Assembly: GCA_022571515.1 (NCBI GenBank)
Contig: JACZXQ010000001.1
Location: 124,001-188,000 of the forward strand
Source: Gemmatimonadota bacterium
GTDB lineage: Bacteria; Gemmatimonadota; Gemmatimonadetes; Longimicrobiales; Gaopeijiaceae
Reading direction: 5' to 3'
DNA length: 64,000 nt
Each line of letters starts with the position of its first letter. The first letter of the stretch is position 1. Positions 1-8,588 of this stretch are shown here, in pieces. The position numbers and the translations under genes were made by a program. The notes beneath the pieces are model-generated. The model had not been told where the DNA came from. It ran no database searches and was given only the letters and a program-made list of their open reading frames with translations.

Positions 1-1
1 C

Positions 2-1642
2 GGTACGACCCTCCTCGTCCTGTTCGGCGCCACCGGCCTCTTGCTCCTCATCGCCTGCGTGAACGTCGTCAACCTGCTCCTTTCACGCATGGCCGACCGA
101 GCGCAGGAGATCGCGCTCCGAACCGCTCTGGGTGCTGGTCGGGGGCGCCTCGGTCGCCAGCTCATCACGGAGAGCCTGGTCTTGGCTGGCATGGGCGCCC
201 TCCTAGGTCTCGGCTTCGCCGGGTTGGGAATCGACCTCCTGGTACGGTTCGGACCCGAAAATCTGCCGCGGTTGGACGAAGTCGGCCTCGATCGCAGCGT
301 ACTGTTGTTCTCTCTGGCCGTGACCTCCGTGACGGGGCTCCTCTTCGGACTGGCTCCTCTTCTCCGTATTAGCCGCGCCGGCGTTCAGGCCACGCTCCAG
401 GATGGGTCGAAGAGATCGACGGCGGGCGGAGGCCGAGAGCAGATTCGAGGCCTGCTCGTGATCGCCGAGGTAGCCCTTGCTGTCATCCTCGTGGTGGGCG
501 CGGGGCTACTGAGTCGGAGTTTCTCCCGACTCCTCTCTGCCGAGTCCGGCTTCGATGCCCAGAATGTCCTGACGCTCCAGATGGATCTTCCAAGTGGAAG
601 ATATCGGGATCTCGAGCGTGTCGCCGACTATTTCGGCGATCTGACCGCTCGCATGGAGGGGCTTCCCGGGGTCGTGTCGGTCGCGGCCACGGCCGCCCTC
701 CCATTCGACCGGGAGATTCCCTTCCTGGGCAACTTCATCGTGCGGGACCGGGATGCGCCCATGCGGGGCGAGGAGCCTCACGCGCACTATCGACAGGTGA
801 CGCCCGGCTTCTTTGCGACGATGGGGATCGACCTGTTGAGCGGCCGAGACTTCGACACGCGGGACGATCGCACGGCGCCGGGGGTGGCGATCGTCAACCA
901 GAGCCTGGTGACGGCCTACTTCCCGAACGAGGATCCGATCGGGAAGGTCATCGAGGGACTTCCTCCGCACATCGCCCTGGGAGGCTTCCTGGTCGAGTCG
1001 TTCGAAATCATCGCTGTAGTACAGGACGTGAAGTACTTCGGGCTCGCGGAGGACTCTCAGCCCTCCCTGTACCTCCCGATCGCGCAGGCACCGTTCCGGC
1101 GCATGTACCTCACACTCCGCACCCACCAGGATCCGGATCTCCTCATGGGCGCCGTGCGGTCGGCGGTCGCCGCTGTGGACGTGACCGTCCCGGTCTCGCG
1201 GGTCTCCACGGCCGAGCGGATTCTGTCCGCTTCAGTGGCACGGGAGCGCTTCAGCATGTTGCTGCTCACAATATTCGCGGCGGTTGCGCTCGCCCTGGCT
1301 GTGGTGGGTGTCTACGGGGTGATCTCCTACGGCGTCTCACAGAGGACCACCGAAGTAGGCATTCGCATGGCGATCGGCGCCGAGCCGGCCGACGTGCTGC
1401 GCATGATCTTGGCAGAGGGGGCACGACTCACGCTGGTAGGCGTGGGCGTCGGCCTCGTCGGCGCATGGGGCCTGAGCCGCTTCATGGCGAGTCAACTGTA
1501 CGGGATCAGTACCACGGATCCGGCGACCTTTCTGGTGGTCGCCGTGGTGCTCACCGGGGTTGCCCTGGCGGCCGCGTACATCCCAGCTCTCAGGGCCGCC
1601 CGTATGGACCCGGTCAGGGCGCTCCGGGCCGAAGGGCGCTAG
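2..1642 (+). CDS. ADOP-family ABC transporter permease (5' partial)
   Basis: The reading frame is open from base 2, so the gene starts before the window; about 546 residues remain. It shows the duplicated-permease layout of the ADOP/MacB group: an FtsX-like membrane region near the start (LLIACVNVVNLLL, then a motif EIALRTALGAGRGRL), a second membrane segment with VIAEVALAVILVVGAGLL near residue 155, a periplasmic MacB-like core of about 200 residues, and a C-terminal FtsX domain with EVGIRMAIGAEPADV. By family it sits in the inner membrane and works with a MacB-type ATPase and a periplasmic adaptor in export; the substrate is unknown. Its TAG stop overlaps the stop of the convergent next gene in the shared sequence CTAG. 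Confidence 0.9.
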   Translation, partial: GTTLLVLFGATGLLLLIACVNVVNLLLSRMADRAQEIALRTALGAGRGRLGRQLITESLVLAGMGALLGLGFAGLGIDLLVRFGPENLPRLDEVGLDRSVLLFSLAVTSVTGLLFGLAPLLRISRAGVQATLQDGSKRSTAGGGREQIRGLLVIAEVALAVILVVGAGLLSRSFSRLLSAESGFDAQNVLTLQMDLPSGRYRDLERVADYFGDLTARMEGLPGVVSVAATAALPFDREIPFLGNFIVRDRDAPMRGEEPHAHYRQVTPGFFATMGIDLLSGRDFDTRDDRTAPGVAIVNQSLVTAYFPNEDPIGKVIEGLPPHIALGGFLVESFEIIAVVQDVKYFGLAEDSQPSLYLPIAQAPFRRMYLTLRTHQDPDLLMGAVRSAVAAVDVTVPVSRVSTAERILSASVARERFSMLLLTIFAAVALALAVVGVYGVISYGVSQRTTEVGIRMAIGAEPADVLRMILAEGARLTLVGVGVGLVGAWGLSRFMASQLYGISTTDPATFLVVAVVLTGVALAAAYIPALRAARMDPVRALRAEGR

Positions 1643-2652
1643 AAGGCTGGGTCCGATCCCGCATCGCGGTGCTGCTCTACAAAATCCTCGGTCCCTTCGG
1701 GTAGTAGCAGGTTATCCGAGATCGCCGCGATCTCCTCGGCCTCCTCCCATGCGCGCTCGAGTCTCCAGAGCTCGCCCTCCAGCGCACGCCGCTCCTGCTC
1801 TTCGTGCAGCGCCATTTCGAGCGCGAGCTTCGTCGGCTTGGGCATCTTGTTGATGTAGCCGGGGATGCCCTTCCTGTCGCGGAAGCGGTCTCCGTCCACT
1901 ACGTCCCGGAGGAAGGCGTTCGGGTGCCCGAGTGCCTCGATCTCTACCACGGCCTCCTGAACCGTCTTGGGCTTGCCTCCCATCTTGTTCATCTTGGGCA
2001 GGATCGCGCCGACGATGCGACGGGCCTCGTCCCCCTCGAACCATTCCTTCTTCTTCTTCCTCCGGACCTCGACCTTGAAGCCCAACTCGTCGTCGGACGC
2101 GCGCACCCGGGTGCCGAGCAGGTCCATGCGCTTGAGTTTGAGCAGCCGGCCGTCGGGGCGCCGATACTTCACGAGGGTGCGGCCGTTCGCCCAGACATTC
2201 CAAAAATTGCCGGCTTGGCTCAGAGCCACGCCCGACAACAGCCCGGTCGCGATCCCACCAATGACGATCCCGCCGATGGCGGCCGAAGCGGCCACTCCGT
2301 AGATGATCTGGCGCTTTCGCCGGCGTCCGAACTGGTCCCCATAGCGCCACGCGGCGAACTCCGGGCGCATCGGCTCCCCGATCCGGACCAGCACGAGTCC
2401 CTCCGGGTGTTTGGCGAGTCCGACATTCTCGGTCGAGACGCGAAGGCGCGTCTCGCGAAAAATCTTCTCGCACATCTCGACGGCTTCCCACCGCTCCTCG
2501 AGCGGGGTGAGGTTCCATCGCTCGCACTTCCGACACACGACCCACAGGCGGCCGCGCGCGGCGTCGAAGGCCAGCCGGCGCCCCACCGGGAAGGTCTCGA
2601 TCACCTCGTTCGTGCCGAGCGGTCTATTGCAGAACATGCACGTCTTGTACAT
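1639..2652 (-). CDS. Zinc-ribbon and membrane-segment hypothetical protein
   Basis: A 337-residue protein of unknown function. The N-terminus carries two CxxC pairs (C5/C8 and C40/C43), which look like a zinc ribbon. A glycine-rich hydrophobic stretch at about residues 135-165 could be one or two membrane helices. A lysine-rich run (RRKKKKEW) follows, and the last third is charged and probably coiled-coil (repeated E/R/A near residues 285-320). I cannot assign a family with confidence. It is convergent with the upstream permease and overlaps it by four bases, so the two are not co-transcribed. Confidence 0.75.
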   Translation of the reverse strand: MYKTCMFCNRPLGTNEVIETFPVGRRLAFDAARGRLWVVCRKCERWNLTPLEERWEAVEMCEKIFRETRLRVSTENVGLAKHPEGLVLVRIGEPMRPEFAAWRYGDQFGRRRKRQIIYGVAASAAIGGIVIGGIATGLLSGVALSQAGNFWNVWANGRTLVKYRRPDGRLLKLKRMDLLGTRVRASDDELGFKVEVRRKKKKEWFEGDEARRIVGAILPKMNKMGGKPKTVQEAVVEIEALGHPNAFLRDVVDGDRFRDRKGIPGYINKMPKPTKLALEMALHEEQERRALEGELWRLERAWEEAEEIAAISDNLLLPEGTEDFVEQHRDAGSDPAF

Positions 2653-2740
2653 GCGGTAGTCCGGGTCTTGGGTCGTTCAGTCTCTCGTTCTCAAGATACG
2701 GAAACCGCAGTCCGGCCTTTCAAGTGACATATGTGGAAGC

Positions 2741-3355
2741 TCAACCCTCTTTCCCGGCAACCAGGGTCCGAACCACCGACTTCACCGCCATCGTGAGATG
2801 GACGCACGACGGGATCATCGCGGAGATGCCCATGATCAGGCCGAAGTAGATGTTTCTGAGGTTCGCGGTGGGGTTCTGTAGCGCAGATACGACCCGCTCG
2901 GAGTAGACGGACCCCCGTGCCGCCAACGCTTCGACGTCGGCCGCGGCGTCGAAGTGACGAATCAGCCAGCTCGAGAAGGAGAAGACGAAGAGCACCCAAA
3001 GCGTCGCCAGGATCGCGATGACGAGATCGATCGACAGGTGGCCGAGAAAGCGCCCCGTGGTGGTGGACGTGAGGGCTTTCCTGATGAGGTGCAGGGTTAC
3101 GAAGAAGGATAGGCTGTCGAAAAGCGCACCCAGCGTCGCCACCGGGAACTGGATCTTGAAGTAGTACTCGGCCATATCACCCACGAGGAGGTCGGGGAAG
3201 GCCGTGACCATCGCCAGCCAATAGCTGACGTCGTTGATTAGCACGAAGAAGATGAACAGTGCGGGATAGAAGACGTGCCCGGGTGGCCGTCGAGCAACGT
3301 ACACGCCGTACAGCCGCTCGAGTGAGGTTCGCCATCGTTCGACTATAGGGTTCAT
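2741..3355 (-). CDS. Multi-pass membrane protein of unknown function
   Basis: A 204-residue protein with about four predicted membrane helices (near residues 27-55, 70-91, 107-132 and 166-190). Between helices three and four lies a soluble, alanine-rich loop. No signature motif was recognised. It lies just downstream of the short-chain dehydrogenase gene on the same strand with a 14-base gap, so the two may share a transcript. The call as a real gene rests on the clear alternation of hydrophobic helices and on codon use like the neighbours. Confidence 0.7.
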   Translation of the reverse strand: MNPIVERWRTSLERLYGVYVARRPPGHVFYPALFIFFVLINDVSYWLAMVTAFPDLLVGDMAEYYFKIQFPVATLGALFDSLSFFVTLHLIRKALTSTTTGRFLGHLSIDLVIAILATLWVLFVFSFSSWLIRHFDAAADVEALAARGSVYSERVVSALQNPTANLRNIYFGLIMGISAMIPSCVHLTMAVKSVVRTLVAGKEG

Positions 3356-3369
3356 CGTCGCCGCGCAGC

Positions 3370-4317
3370 TTACCTCACGCCGGTCAACTCCTCGCTCAGC
3401 CGCCTGAGCCTCGCGCGAGCTTCCCCGTCGTACGCCTGGGCGTTCGCGCGCGAAGGGCGGAGGCCGTTGAAGAACTGGCCGTTCTCGATGCCGTCGGACA
3501 TCACCAGGTGCATGACAGCATCCGCGCCCTCGGCCACCGTGGTCCGGGGGCGGACGCCTGCCCTGCGTACCATCCCCGTGTCCATGTACGTGGCCGGGTG
3601 GAGGGAGGTGGCCGTCACGCCCGTCCCCTCGAGCTCCTCGGCGAGATCGATCGTGAACAGGACCTGCGCGAGCTTGCTCTGCGCGTAGGCGCGCCCGCCA
3701 CTGAAGTCGTTCTCGATCATCACGTCGTCGAAGTCGATGGGTCGCTGAGCAAGGGATGAGACGTTGACGATGCGCGACGGCGTGCTGGCCAAGAGCCGCG
3801 GCATCAGCATATGTGTGAGCAGGAAGCCCGACAGGTAGTTGACCTGGAAGCGCAGCTCGTGGCCGTCCTCGCTGAGGAGGCGTTCATTGGGCGTGGAGCC
3901 GATTCCGGCATTGTTGATGAGCACGTCGAGCCGGTCGTAGTCTCGCAGGATCGCTTCGGCGAAGTCACGCACCTGGTCGAAAGACGCCAGATCAGCGCGG
4001 TAGAAGCGCGCGCTGCCGATGCCTTCGCTCTCGATCTCCGCTACGAGCTCCATCCCGCGCTCGCGATTCCGGCCGTGGACGATGACGTGCGCGCCTCCCG
4101 AAGCGAGCCTGCGCGCGACCTCGCGCCCGAGGCCGCCCGTGGAGCCGGTCACGAGAACGACCCGCTGGCCCAGGCCGGGGCGGGCGGGTGTCTGCGCCTC
4201 GGCGGACTGCGCAGTCACGAGCGAGGCTCCCACGAGGCACACCAGAACGAGCCCGAATAGGGTAGTAGGGCGAGCGAGCGCCCGCTTTCCGGTGCCCGCG
4301 CTTTCGATTCTATTCAT
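3370..4317 (-). CDS. Short-chain dehydrogenase/reductase with N-terminal export signal
   Basis: A classical SDR by motif: TGSTGGLG cofactor site (about residues 57-64), NNAG (135-138), catalytic serine in VNVSS (187-188) and YAQSK with Y211 and K215. The substrate is unknown; members act as NAD(P)-dependent oxidoreductases. The start at 4317 is chosen because it gives a hydrophobic segment (residues 20-33) followed by an AQSAEAQ processing-like site; a longer in-frame start at 4392 exists but adds a poor leader, and neither start has a strong ribosome site. A signal peptide on an SDR is unusual because NAD(P) is cytoplasmic; the segment may instead be a membrane anchor. Confidence 0.8.
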   Translation of the reverse strand: MNRIESAGTGKRALARPTTLFGLVLVCLVGASLVTAQSAEAQTPARPGLGQRVVLVTGSTGGLGREVARRLASGGAHVIVHGRNRERGMELVAEIESEGIGSARFYRADLASFDQVRDFAEAILRDYDRLDVLINNAGIGSTPNERLLSEDGHELRFQVNYLSGFLLTHMLMPRLLASTPSRIVNVSSLAQRPIDFDDVMIENDFSGGRAYAQSKLAQVLFTIDLAEELEGTGVTATSLHPATYMDTGMVRRAGVRPRTTVAEGADAVMHLVMSDGIENGQFFNGLRPSRANAQAYDGEARARLRRLSEELTGVR

Positions 4318-4529
4318 TGCCTGACAATCCGTTCTCTGGTTCCAGTTCGGCCTTCCCGCGCCGGCCTGCGGTTTTCGACCGCACGGTGTCATCTATCCAG
4401 GTGGAGCGCAAGACGGAAAGGCACGGGAACACCAAGCCCACGGAGCGCCTTAGGGAGTGAATGTCGTGAGCTTTTCCATGAATCGTGTGCTACCTTTCAT
4501 CGACGTGCCGAGTGATGACCATATCGACC

Positions 4530-4568
4530 GACCCGCCCCCGCCGAACTCCGCGGAGGGGTGGCGGGTC
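4530..4568 (+). other. GC-rich stem-loop in the leader of the metalloprotease gene
   Basis: GACCCGCC (4530-4537) pairs with GGCGGGTC (4561-4568), and the inner CCC pairs with GGGG across a one-base bulge. It lies 26 bases before the ATG of the next gene. It has no T-run, so it may be a leader structure or a weak terminator rather than an intrinsic terminator. Confidence 0.35.
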
Positions 4569-4593
4569 CTTCCCAGTTCTTGAGGCGGTTGCA

Positions 4594-7122
4594 GTGAAAC
4601 ATTCGAGAGTTGGCTCCTTCGCAATTCCCCTGTTGCTGGTGGGGCTGACGAACTGCGGCGGTGGGGACGGAACGACCCAGCCCGAGCCGCCGCGCGCGAC
4701 GACGATCACGATCACGCAGAGCTCGGTTACGCTGTCCTTCCTGGGCGCCACCATCACGCTCACCGCGAGGATCCGCGACCAGAACGGCCAGCCCATGAGC
4801 GGCACGATCATCTGGTCGAGTGACAACCCTTCGGTCGCCACGGTGGCCGCCACGGGTTTGCTCACCGCGGTCCAGAACGGAACGGCGACCGTGACCGCCA
4901 CGTCGGGGAGCCTGTCCGCCACGGTGACGGTGACCGTGGAGCAGGTCGCCACGCTGATCGCGATCGTCTCCGGCGACGGCCAGACCGCGACGGTGGGGCA
5001 GGCGCTCGCGGAAGCCCTCGTCGTCCGGGCCGACGACGCCCTCGGTTCGACCGTCGCGGGCGTGAACCTGACGTTCGTCGTCACGTCGGGCGGGGGCACG
5101 GTCGGCGCCTCCACGGTCGCCACGGATGCCCAAGGGCTCGCCTCGACGACCTGGACACTCGGCACGACCGCCGGCCTCCAGCAGGTCGACGTATCTCTCG
5201 CGGGCTCGACCTCGTCGCCTGTTCAGATCTCCGCGACAGGGTTGGCGGACGCGGCCACGGGGCTCGTGCAATCCTCGGGCGACCTTCAAGCACATGCCAT
5301 CAACCTGGCCCTGCCCCTGCCGATCGTGGCCCAATTCCAGGACCAGTTCGGCAACGGGGTCGAGGGTGGTGAAGTCACGTTCACGGTCACCGGCGGAGGT
5401 GGCTCCGTGAATCCTGCGACCGTCACGACCGGCGAGGACGGTACCGCCCAGACGACGTGGACCATGGGACCCTCGGTCGGTCCCGCCACGCTGACGGCGG
5501 TGGCGGCCGGATTCCCGCCGGTCGAGTTCACGGCGACCGCCCTGCTCGCCATGCCGGACCTCACGGCCGGAACGATCTCGGTCGACCCCACCAGCCCGAC
5601 CTCGCAGGAGACGGTGACGGTCACCGTACCCATCACGAACAATGGGACCGCGTCGACGGGGGTCGCCTTCCCGGTTCAGCTCCTCGTGGATGGTGTGGAT
5701 GCGGCAAGTCCGGCGCTCGGCCCCCTCACATCTTCGGCGACCCAGACCATCGGCCCTATCGCGCCCTCCGAGACCGTGGAGGCGGAGTTCACGGTGGGAC
5801 CACTCGCCGTCGGCACGCGGTCGCTCAGCGTCGTGGTCGATCCGAACGATGCGATCGCCGAGTCGGACGAGACCAACAACACGTCGGTGCAGTCCTTGGC
5901 CGTTGTGGCCCAGACCGCACTCACGGAGGGGGCGCCCATCCCCAACGTCGGGGGCACATGTACAGTACCGCCACCGGGGGACTGTAGGGACGGCGGGGGA
6001 GACGAGCTCCTGTTCGCATTCCACTTCCCGGTGGCCGACGGCCTGTCGATCGAGATCAAGCTTTCCGGTGGCGTCAACGACGCGGACATGTATGTGAACC
6101 ACGGGAGTCGGCCCGCACTCCGGGACGATTACGAATGCATCTCGGGCGCCTTTGACAGCAACGAGTCGTGTCGCTTCGAAGGCGCGCTGACCGGTACCTA
6201 CCACATCCTGATCCATGCGTTCGAGACGTTTTCGGGCACCACGCTGAGCGTGACGACGGGTCTCGACGTACTTCCGTACAACATCGAGCTCGTGTTCATC
6301 AACAGCGGGTCGGAATCTCAGAACGCCGCGTTCATGCTCGCGGCCGCACGCTGGGAAAGCATCATCCCGTTCGATATCACCGACATCCCGTTCGTGAACC
6401 AGCCTATCGAGGCCAACCTATGCACCGAGGGGCAGCCCCCGATCGAAGACACCGTGGACGACCTCAGGATCTACGTCGACCTCAGCTCGATCGACGGAGC
6501 CGGGGGAGTGCTGGGCCAGGCCGGTCCGTGCATCACCCGCACGGCGACCGGCTTGCCGGTGGTCGGAATCATGCAGTTCGACATCGATGACCTGGAAAAC
6601 CTGGAGGCCTCCGACCGGCTGATCCCGGTTATCCTCCACGAGATGGGCCATGTGTTGGGATTCGGAACTATCTGGAACCGGGCCGGTCTGCTGCGAAACC
6701 CGTCCGTCCCGCCCGCCGGGACTCCCGGTGTGGACACCCATTTCGCGGGGCCGCTCGCGATCGGGGCGTTCGACGACGCCGGTGGAACCGGCTACACCGG
6801 GGGAGAGAAGGTCCCGGTCGAGAACAGCGGCAGCGAGGGATCCGGAGACAGCCACTGGAGAGAATCCCTCTTCGGTAACGAGCTCATGACGCCCGCGATC
6901 AGCGGTAGCACGAATCCGCTGAGCGCGATTTCCGTCCAGTCCCTCGCCGACGTGGGCTACCGCGTCGACGTGGGGCTGGCGGATCCCTACAGCCGTGTGT
7001 TCACGGCAGCCGCGCCCGCGCTCGAGTTGGGTCCGGTCATCGATCTGCGGGGTGACGTCCGGCGGGGACCGATCTATGAGGTGGACCACCAGGGACGCGT
7101 GGTACGGGTCATCAATCGCTAG
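4594..7122 (+). CDS. Secreted Ig-repeat protein with leishmanolysin-like (M8) zinc metalloprotease domain
   Basis: An 842-residue exported protein. Order of parts: signal peptide with a possible lipobox ending at Cys21; a BIG_2-like bacterial Ig domain (about 37-115); two further Ig-like repeats with the phrase GGGTVGAST / GGGSVNPAT (to about 315); a CARDB-like domain (about 320-425); a PPC-like beta domain (about 465-565); then a protease domain with HEMGHVLGF (H682, E683, H686), a downstream histidine H754 in SHWRESLFG and an ELMTP Met-turn. HExxHxxGF plus a distant His and Met-turn is the M8 metzincin pattern. The protein is probably displayed on the cell surface or secreted and degrades extracellular protein. 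It is transcribed divergently from the SDR gene. Confidence 0.85.
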   Translation: MKHSRVGSFAIPLLLVGLTNCGGGDGTTQPEPPRATTITITQSSVTLSFLGATITLTARIRDQNGQPMSGTIIWSSDNPSVATVAATGLLTAVQNGTATVTATSGSLSATVTVTVEQVATLIAIVSGDGQTATVGQALAEALVVRADDALGSTVAGVNLTFVVTSGGGTVGASTVATDAQGLASTTWTLGTTAGLQQVDVSLAGSTSSPVQISATGLADAATGLVQSSGDLQAHAINLALPLPIVAQFQDQFGNGVEGGEVTFTVTGGGGSVNPATVTTGEDGTAQTTWTMGPSVGPATLTAVAAGFPPVEFTATALLAMPDLTAGTISVDPTSPTSQETVTVTVPITNNGTASTGVAFPVQLLVDGVDAASPALGPLTSSATQTIGPIAPSETVEAEFTVGPLAVGTRSLSVVVDPNDAIAESDETNNTSVQSLAVVAQTALTEGAPIPNVGGTCTVPPPGDCRDGGGDELLFAFHFPVADGLSIEIKLSGGVNDADMYVNHGSRPALRDDYECISGAFDSNESCRFEGALTGTYHILIHAFETFSGTTLSVTTGLDVLPYNIELVFINSGSESQNAAFMLAAARWESIIPFDITDIPFVNQPIEANLCTEGQPPIEDTVDDLRIYVDLSSIDGAGGVLGQAGPCITRTATGLPVVGIMQFDIDDLENLEASDRLIPVILHEMGHVLGFGTIWNRAGLLRNPSVPPAGTPGVDTHFAGPLAIGAFDDAGGTGYTGGEKVPVENSGSEGSGDSHWRESLFGNELMTPAISGSTNPLSAISVQSLADVGYRVDVGLADPYSRVFTAAAPALELGPVIDLRGDVRRGPIYEVDHQGRVVRVINR

Positions 7123-7155
7123 TGAGTGGATCCGGACGAGCGCAGCCTCTCCTAA

Positions 7156-7827
7156 TCACATGGCGAGCGCCCGCGGAAACAGGATGTTGTTCTCCAGGTG
7201 GATGTGCTGGTGCAGATCCTTCTCGAGGGCGGCGAGGCCGTGCCACAGAGCCCGCCAGGTATTGCAGGCATCCTCAGGCGCCTGGTACCCGTTCGTCAGC
7301 TCGCGCAGACGCTCCAACGCGCCTCCGGCGGAGGCGTGCTCCGCCTCCATGACGGAGATGGGACCCAGAGCCATCGAACCCTGACCCTGTCGGATCATGG
7401 GAAAGAGAATCGTTTCCTCCTTCATCATGTGCTGCTCCAACTCCGTCTTCAGGGCGAGGAGCGTCGAGAGCAGCTCTGGGAGCATCTCGGGCTCACGATC
7501 GCCGTGGACCTTGAGAACCTTGCGAGCCATGAATTCCAGCCGCGGCAGCTCTTCCTCCAGGGGCCGGTGATAGGCCGTCAGGATATGGTCGATCAGATCG
7601 TTTAGATCGGCCTCGTTCCAGCGCTGCTGATCGGCGTCCACTCCCGCGAGCTCCGTCCGGATCTCTTCGAGGATTTGTTCGGTGTCCAGGCCCCGCGCCT
7701 GGCAGACGTCCTGGATCGGCTTGCCGCCGCCGCAACAGAAGTCGATGCCGTGGCGGGAAAAGACCCGTGTGGCCAATGGATGCTCGGCCGCGATCCGCCC
7801 CACGGGTGTAGCGTTTTGGATTTCCAT
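7156..7827 (-). CDS. ric: Iron-sulfur cluster repair di-iron protein (RIC/YtfE/ScdA)
   Basis: A 223-residue protein with an N-terminal DUF542/ScdA_N domain containing the vicinal cysteines C31-C32 in GIDFCCGGG, followed by a hemerythrin-like domain with its histidine and glutamate ligands (DHILTAYHRP, EQHMMKEE, HQHIHLENNILFP). RIC proteins repair Fe-S clusters damaged by nitric oxide or oxidants and may release iron; the protein is cytoplasmic. Start chosen for GGAGGG eight bases upstream of ATG. It lies 50 bases downstream of a TetR regulator on the same strand, so control by that regulator is likely, in place of the NsrR-type control seen in other bacteria. Confidence 0.93.
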   Translation of the reverse strand: MEIQNATPVGRIAAEHPLATRVFSRHGIDFCCGGGKPIQDVCQARGLDTEQILEEIRTELAGVDADQQRWNEADLNDLIDHILTAYHRPLEEELPRLEFMARKVLKVHGDREPEMLPELLSTLLALKTELEQHMMKEETILFPMIRQGQGSMALGPISVMEAEHASAGGALERLRELTNGYQAPEDACNTWRALWHGLAALEKDLHQHIHLENNILFPRALAM

Positions 7828-7877
7828 GTCTATCCCTCCGTCAATTCAGTGGTTGGTGTTGGTGTGAAGGTTCGGCG

Positions 7878-8492
7878 TCATGGCGCGGATGCCTCCGGAG
7901 GCTCCAAGAGGCGAGCCAAAGCGGCGAGCACCCGTTGGGGCTCACGGCCCAGCTCGTCGGTCTCCGATCGATGCATACCCTGCATTCCGATGAGCGCGTG
8001 GATGGTCCCCATCACCGGCACCATCAGGATCTCGGGCTCGATATCCGCCCGCACACTCCCCTGCTCCGCCGCCTCACGGAGCGCTCGCAGGATGACCTGC
8101 TTCGATCGGGTAACAAGATCCAGGAGGAGACGCACAGCCGGCTCCGGTAGTGTCAGTCGGGCCTCCTCTGAGCGAACGAGCCACGCCAGACCTGGGTCTG
8201 AGCCGAGTAGGCACACCCTGGCTCTGGCCAGCTCGAGCAGGCGGTCGAGAGGCGGTAGCGACTCGTCGGGAAACGTCTCCTCGATCCGAGCCACACCATA
8301 GCGGGCGGCCTCGCTCAGCATCTCGTCCAGAGACGCAAAGTGCCGGAACAGCGCTCCCGAGGTGACCCCTATCTCCTGCGCCAAGCGAGTGGTGGTCAAC
8401 GACGTGAGGCCCTGCTCCCCGATGATCCGGAGGACCGCCTGAGCGATCTCCTCGCGTCTCTCGGAGGTGGGTTTTCTGGTGCGTGTCGCCAT
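7878..8492 (-). CDS. TetR/AcrR-family transcriptional regulator
   Basis: A 204-residue regulator with an N-terminal helix-turn-helix (about residues 12-60, including the recognition part TTTRLAQEIGVTSGALFRHF), typical of TetR repressors. The C-terminal ligand-binding part is mostly helical and not diagnostic. A 10-bp perfect inverted repeat starts 11 bases upstream of its start codon, which suggests autoregulation and co-control of the ric gene behind it. The inducer cannot be inferred; nitric oxide or oxidative stress is a guess from the neighbour. Confidence 0.9.
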   Translation of the reverse strand: MATRTRKPTSERREEIAQAVLRIIGEQGLTSLTTTRLAQEIGVTSGALFRHFASLDEMLSEAARYGVARIEETFPDESLPPLDRLLELARARVCLLGSDPGLAWLVRSEEARLTLPEPAVRLLLDLVTRSKQVILRALREAAEQGSVRADIEPEILMVPVMGTIHALIGMQGMHRSETDELGREPQRVLAALARLLEPPEASAP

Positions 8493-8502
8493 GATGAAAC
8501 AA

Positions 8503-8526
8503 ATGTAAGTAAGTTCTTACTTACAT
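8503..8526. promoter_or_regulatory. Palindromic operator upstream of tetR-ric
   Basis: ATGTAAGTAA (8503-8512), spacer GTTC, TTACTTACAT (8517-8526) is a perfect 10-bp inverted repeat, strikingly AT-rich in a GC-rich region. The size and position just upstream of a TetR gene fit a TetR-type operator. No other gene start lies close on the opposite strand, so it probably controls tetR-ric only. Confidence 0.8.
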
Positions 8527-8588
8527 ACAACCAGGCCGAGGCAGCCCTCTGGAACTGGTGACAATTCCGTGGTTCCCCGCGGTTCCGC

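Noticed and set aside
4450..6216. Long open frame on the minus strand (588 codons)
   Set aside because: It is antisense to the metalloprotease gene, is Arg/Gly/Asp-rich with no domain, and arises from GC-rich third positions.
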